Positions 32,372 through 32,650 of a DNA stretch of 32,650 nt are shown in pieces (the stretch's first letter is position 1; each line of letters opens with the position of its first letter). The translations under genes were made by a program, and so were the position numbers. The stretch covers positions 50,868-83,517 of the forward strand of contig LXQI01000037.1 in assembly GCA_001683845.1 (NCBI GenBank). Direction: 5' to 3'. The notes beneath the pieces are model-generated. The model saw nothing but the letters and a program-made list of their open reading frames with translations, did no database searches and was not told the origin of the DNA. The stretch is from Erythrobacter sp. ANT-B3C2. GTDB lineage: Bacteria > Pseudomonadota > Alphaproteobacteria > Sphingomonadales > Sphingomonadaceae.

Positions 32372-32650
32372 ATGCCCGCTCGCTGGTACATCATTCACGC
32401 TTATTCCGGTTTTGAGAACAAGGTTCGCGATGCGATCCTGTCCGAGGCCGATCGGCTAGGCCTGGCCGACGGTGTCGAGGAGGTTGAGGTGCCGACCGAG
32501 ACCGTCACCGAGGTCAAGCGCGGCAAGAAGGTGCAGGTCGAACGCAAGTTCATGCCCGGCTACGTGCTGGCCAAGCTGAACATGACGGACGATGTCTACC
32601 ATCTCGTCAAGAACACCCCCAAGGTCACCGGCTTCCTCGGCTCCGGCGGC
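32372..32650 (+). CDS. nusG: Transcription termination/antitermination protein NusG, N-terminal part
   Basis: 93 codons run to the window edge. The NGN domain is clear: ARWYIIHAYSGFENKVRDAI, the strand VEEVEVPTETVTEVKRGKK, RKFMPGYVLAKLNM and VKNTPKVTGFLG. NusG binds RNA polymerase and couples it to Rho or ribosomes. The C-terminal KOW domain is outside the window. It is in the usual secE-nusG order. Confidence 0.96.
   Translation, partial: MPARWYIIHAYSGFENKVRDAILSEADRLGLADGVEEVEVPTETVTEVKRGKKVQVERKFMPGYVLAKLNMTDDVYHLVKNTPKVTGFLGSGG

Noticed and set aside
1-32650. CRISPR arrays, insertion sequences, prophage or plasmid genes
   Set aside because: No regularly spaced repeats and no transposase, integrase, capsid or replication protein was recognised on either strand.

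Overview
The window is GC-rich DNA from an alphaproteobacterium. I place it in the Sphingomonadales, most likely near the Erythrobacteraceae. The evidence is a PEPxxWA-type C-terminal sorting tail, a bacteriophytochrome with an HWE kinase, an NDUFA12-family complex I accessory protein, DUF2155 and DUF192 genes near aat, and a tRNA-Trp lying upstream of secE-nusG. Placement is by gene content read by eye, not by a database search.

Layout. (1) 1-6413: the start of a leftward gene, then a tightly packed rightward operon. It encodes a CmoB-like methyltransferase, a TIM-barrel glycosidase-like protein whose strand order appears circularly permuted, an Ino1-type inositol-3-phosphate synthase, an MDR dehydrogenase, a Gfo/Idh/MocA oxidoreductase and, after a gap, a family 2 glycosyltransferase. 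Together they look like a pathway that makes and transfers a modified cyclitol or sugar. (2) 6562-10093: a Crp-family regulator, DUF2171 and DUF4440 genes, a TonB-like protein with a Gly-rich linker, and a mannose-1-phosphate guanylyltransferase. (3) 10122-13264: a leftward heme oxygenase-bacteriophytochrome operon (photoreceptor, HWE kinase and receiver in one chain). (4) 13491-18415: DUF2721, a leftward telA/xpaC-like/PHA-granule-like operon, then DUF389 and MAPEG genes. (5) 18416-23653: an accessory block with a frameshifted HupE/UreJ gene, a TonB-dependent receptor, a DUF4198 protein, a small NikL-like membrane protein and a TauE/SafE permease. It probably concerns nickel/cobalt or another metal. 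It is bracketed by the intact MAPEG 3' end on the left and by a decayed, gapless 165-bp second copy of that 3' end on the right, which is good evidence of rearrangement. (6) 23748-26247: a PEPxxWA sorted protein and a fatty acyl-AMP ligase without a polyketide/NRPS partner. (7) 26379-29359: housekeeping genes (recX, DUF192, NDUFA12-like, DUF2155, aat, tRNA-Trp). (8) 29584-32650: two small genes, an AGCS sodium/alanine symporter, secE, and the start of nusG.

The most notable items are the permuted glycosidase-like protein within the inositol/glycan operon, the MAPEG echo that marks the edges of the metal-uptake block, and several short reading frames that look real (307-378, 29584-29805, 30127-30276). 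I saw no CRISPR array, insertion sequence, integrase or phage gene.
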